Source: Spongiibacteraceae bacterium (GTDB taxonomy: Bacteria > Pseudomonadota > Gammaproteobacteria > Pseudomonadales > PIVM01). From it: 7,194 bases of DNA. Under the pieces are notes generated by a model. That model did no database searches and had not been told where the DNA came from. It saw only the letters and a program-made list of their open reading frames with translations. Of this stretch, positions 5,784 to 7,194 are shown one piece after another. Position numbers and translations under genes: made by a program. Every line of letters begins with the position of its first letter. Position 1 is the stretch's first letter. Location: assembly GCA_030618505.1 (NCBI GenBank), contig JAUXDF010000163.1:1-7194 (forward strand). The letters are read 5' to 3'.

Positions 5784-5814
5784 GATATGGTAAAACTTTT
5801 TTAGAGAGAGTCTG

Positions 5815-6927
5815 ATGAAAAAAGTGGGTTTTATAGGCTGGCGTGGCATGGTGGGCTCGGTTTTGATGGAACGCATGCTGGCTGAAGATGATTTTCGCGA
5901 TATTGATCCGGTCTTTTTTACCACCTCCAACCCCGGTGGTCAGGGGCCTGCCGTTGGCAAGGATATTCCGCCCTTAAAAGATGCGATGAATATCGATGAG
6001 TTAAAGCCCATGGAGGTCATCCTTTCCTGCCAGGGTGGTGACTATACCAAGGCCGTTTTTAGTCAGCTGCGTGACAGTGGCTGGGATGGTTACTGGATTG
6101 ATGCCGCATCGACCTTGCGTATGGCAGATGATGCGTTGATCGTTCTTGACCCGGTTAATATGGATGTTATCAAGGACGGAATCAACAAGGGTGTGAAGAA
6201 TTACATCGGCGGTAATTGTACTGTCAGTCTAATGCTGATGGCCATTGGTGGCTTGTTTAACGCCGGACTGGTGGAATGGGTTTCAGCGATGACCTATCAA
6301 GCGGCCAGTGGTGCCGGTGCTAAAAATATGCGCGAGCTGATTGCTCAAATGGGTGCTATTGAAGCTTCCGTGGCCGCAGAATTAGCCGACCCTGCCAGTG
6401 CTATTTTAGAGATTGATCGCAAAGTGGTAGAAACCATGCGTAGCGATAATTTCCCCACGGATAATTTTGGTGCACCGCTAGCGGGTAGTCTGTTGCCCTG
6501 GATCGATCGCCAACTGGACAATGGTCAGAGCCGTGAGGAGTGGAAAGGGCAGGCGGAAACCAACAAAATCCTTGGCTCCGAGCTTAATCCTGTTCCTGTT
6601 GATGGCAGTTGTGTCCGTATCGGCGCCATGCGCTGTCATAGTCAGGCCTTAACCATCAAGCTTACCAAAGATGTGCCGATGGCAGAGGTTGAGGCGCTGT
6701 TGGCGGGTGCCAATGATTGGGTGCAGGTTATTCCCAATGAGCGCGATGTTACCCTGCAAAAACTCACGCCAACCGCTGTTACTGGTCGTCTTGATGTGCC
6801 TGTCGGTCGTTTGCGAAAGATGACCATGGGGCCAGAATATCTTTCTGCTTTTACCGTGGGTGATCAATTATTGTGGGGTGCCGCTGAGCCTTTGCGCCGC
6901 GTATTGAGAGTTTTGCTGGAAAGCTAG
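5815..6927 (+). CDS. asd: Aspartate-semialdehyde dehydrogenase
   Basis: Asd reduces beta-aspartyl phosphate to aspartate semialdehyde with NADPH. This is the branch-point step to lysine/diaminopimelate, threonine and methionine (cytoplasm). The protein is 370 aa, against 367 in E. coli, and belongs to the same Gram-negative subgroup. The N-terminal NADP-binding loop is GWRGMVGS (about 8-15). The nucleophile is Cys135 in GGNCTVSLM, Gln162 lies in YQAASGAGA, and Arg268 and His275 lie in VRIGAMRCHS; these equal E. coli Cys135, Gln162, Arg267 and His274. All catalytic residues are present, so it should be active. ATG 5815 has AGAGAGAG (5803-5810) 4 nt upstream. It lies 115 bp after leuD, across the palindromic element, so it may or may not share the leu transcript; no strong promoter of its own is evident. 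Confidence 0.98.
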   Translation: MKKVGFIGWRGMVGSVLMERMLAEDDFRDIDPVFFTTSNPGGQGPAVGKDIPPLKDAMNIDELKPMEVILSCQGGDYTKAVFSQLRDSGWDGYWIDAASTLRMADDALIVLDPVNMDVIKDGINKGVKNYIGGNCTVSLMLMAIGGLFNAGLVEWVSAMTYQAASGAGAKNMRELIAQMGAIEASVAAELADPASAILEIDRKVVETMRSDNFPTDNFGAPLAGSLLPWIDRQLDNGQSREEWKGQAETNKILGSELNPVPVDGSCVRIGAMRCHSQALTIKLTKDVPMAEVEALLAGANDWVQVIPNERDVTLQKLTPTAVTGRLDVPVGRLRKMTMGPEYLSAFTVGDQLLWGAAEPLRRVLRVLLES

Positions 6928-6993
6928 CGACATTGTCCGGATGTTACGTTTCCTTGCTTCATGTTTGACGCAATTGTAGGATGCACCCAAAAA

Positions 6994-7014
6994 GCGGGCA
7001 TAAACGGCCCCCGC
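6994..7014 (+). terminator. Weak terminator-like hairpin after asd
   Basis: GCGGG (6994-6998) can pair with CCCGC (7010-7014) around an 11-nt loop. It is preceded by AAAAA and followed by GTCTTTCTG, which has only three consecutive T. It could attenuate read-through from asd into the next gene. The short stem and poor T-run make this uncertain. Confidence 0.3.
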
Positions 7015-7072
7015 GTCTTTCTGACCTTAAGTGCCATATCATTCCTGAATCTTTTTACCCTGTGAGCAGACT

Positions 7073-7194
7073 ATGACCCAAACCTATAATGTGGCGATTG
7101 TTGGCGCTACCGGCCTTGTCGGTGAAGCTATTATTTCTATGCTGGAGGAGAGAAAATTTCCGGTGGCGGAAATTTTCCCGTTGGCCAGTGAGCG
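7073..7194 (+). CDS. Second aspartate-semialdehyde dehydrogenase family protein, N-terminal 40 residues (truncated by window end)
   Basis: The frame opens at ATG 7073 and is still open at the window edge. The visible part begins MTQTYNVAIVGATGLVGEA. It has the Rossmann-fold dinucleotide loop GATGLVG at 11-17, followed by a helix, a KFPVAEIF strand region and LASER, which is the typical N-terminus of the ASD family. It differs clearly from the preceding Asd (GWRGMVG loop). A second ASD homologue (usg-like / PA3116-like) directly after asd is known in Pseudomonas and relatives, where its function is less certain than that of Asd. The catalytic Cys lies beyond the window, so activity cannot be judged. 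The ribosome binding site is weak (GTGAG, 7062-7066). The 145-bp gap from asd suggests it may have its own promoter, though none stands out. Confidence 0.88.
   Translation, partial: MTQTYNVAIVGATGLVGEAIISMLEERKFPVAEIFPLASE

Noticed and set aside
5763..5802. Intrinsic terminator after leuD from the GGTGCGG hairpin and the T6 run
   Set aside because: The T-run begins 17 nt after the stem, too far for standard intrinsic termination.
5700..5814. Remnant of leuB in the leuD-asd gap
   Set aside because: I checked the spacer for leuB-like coding sequence and saw none in any frame; it consists mainly of the palindromic element and the asd leader.

Overview
The window looks like chromosomal DNA of a gamma-proteobacterium, probably in the Pseudomonas / Cellvibrio / Spongiibacter-like range. 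The main reasons are the gene order LysR regulator (divergent) - leuC - leuD - asd - second ASD-family gene, and an Asd of the E. coli type (370 aa, with catalytic residues at almost identical positions). No tRNA, rRNA, CRISPR array, insertion sequence or integrase is visible.

Left part (1-1980, + strand). Three genes run in one direction with two gaps of 39 bp and probably form one transcription unit. They are the 3' end of a membrane-anchored protein kinase-like protein whose catalytic loop reads HGN instead of HRD, a MocA/MobA-type nucleotidyltransferase, and an unrecognised cysteine-rich outer-membrane lipoprotein. The start of the kinase gene lies outside the window.

Middle part (1981-2605). 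This stretch has no long gene but is not empty. It holds two very small genes with good ribosome binding sites. The first would encode a 58-residue protein (charged N-terminal helix plus one membrane helix), but a perfect 10-bp tandem duplication breaks its frame. The second is an intact 47-residue single-membrane-span protein whose Shine-Dalgarno sequence overlaps the stop codon of the first. The remaining 186 bp up to the LysR gene hold only small inverted repeats.

Right part (2606-7194). A LysR-type regulator on the - strand faces away from leuC. The 137-bp space between them contains a good sigma-70-type promoter for leuC overlapped by an inverted repeat that could be the regulator's operator. 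leuC and leuD encode the two subunits of isopropylmalate isomerase (leucine biosynthesis). asd (aspartate semialdehyde dehydrogenase) and the 5' end of a second ASD-family gene follow. leuB, commonly found between leuD and asd in relatives, is absent; its place is taken by a 115-bp spacer carrying a GC-rich, REP-like hairpin element.

The biosynthetic genes are ordinary. The parts that deserve attention are the probable pseudokinase, the small membrane-protein pair with its frame-breaking repeat, and the missing leuB.
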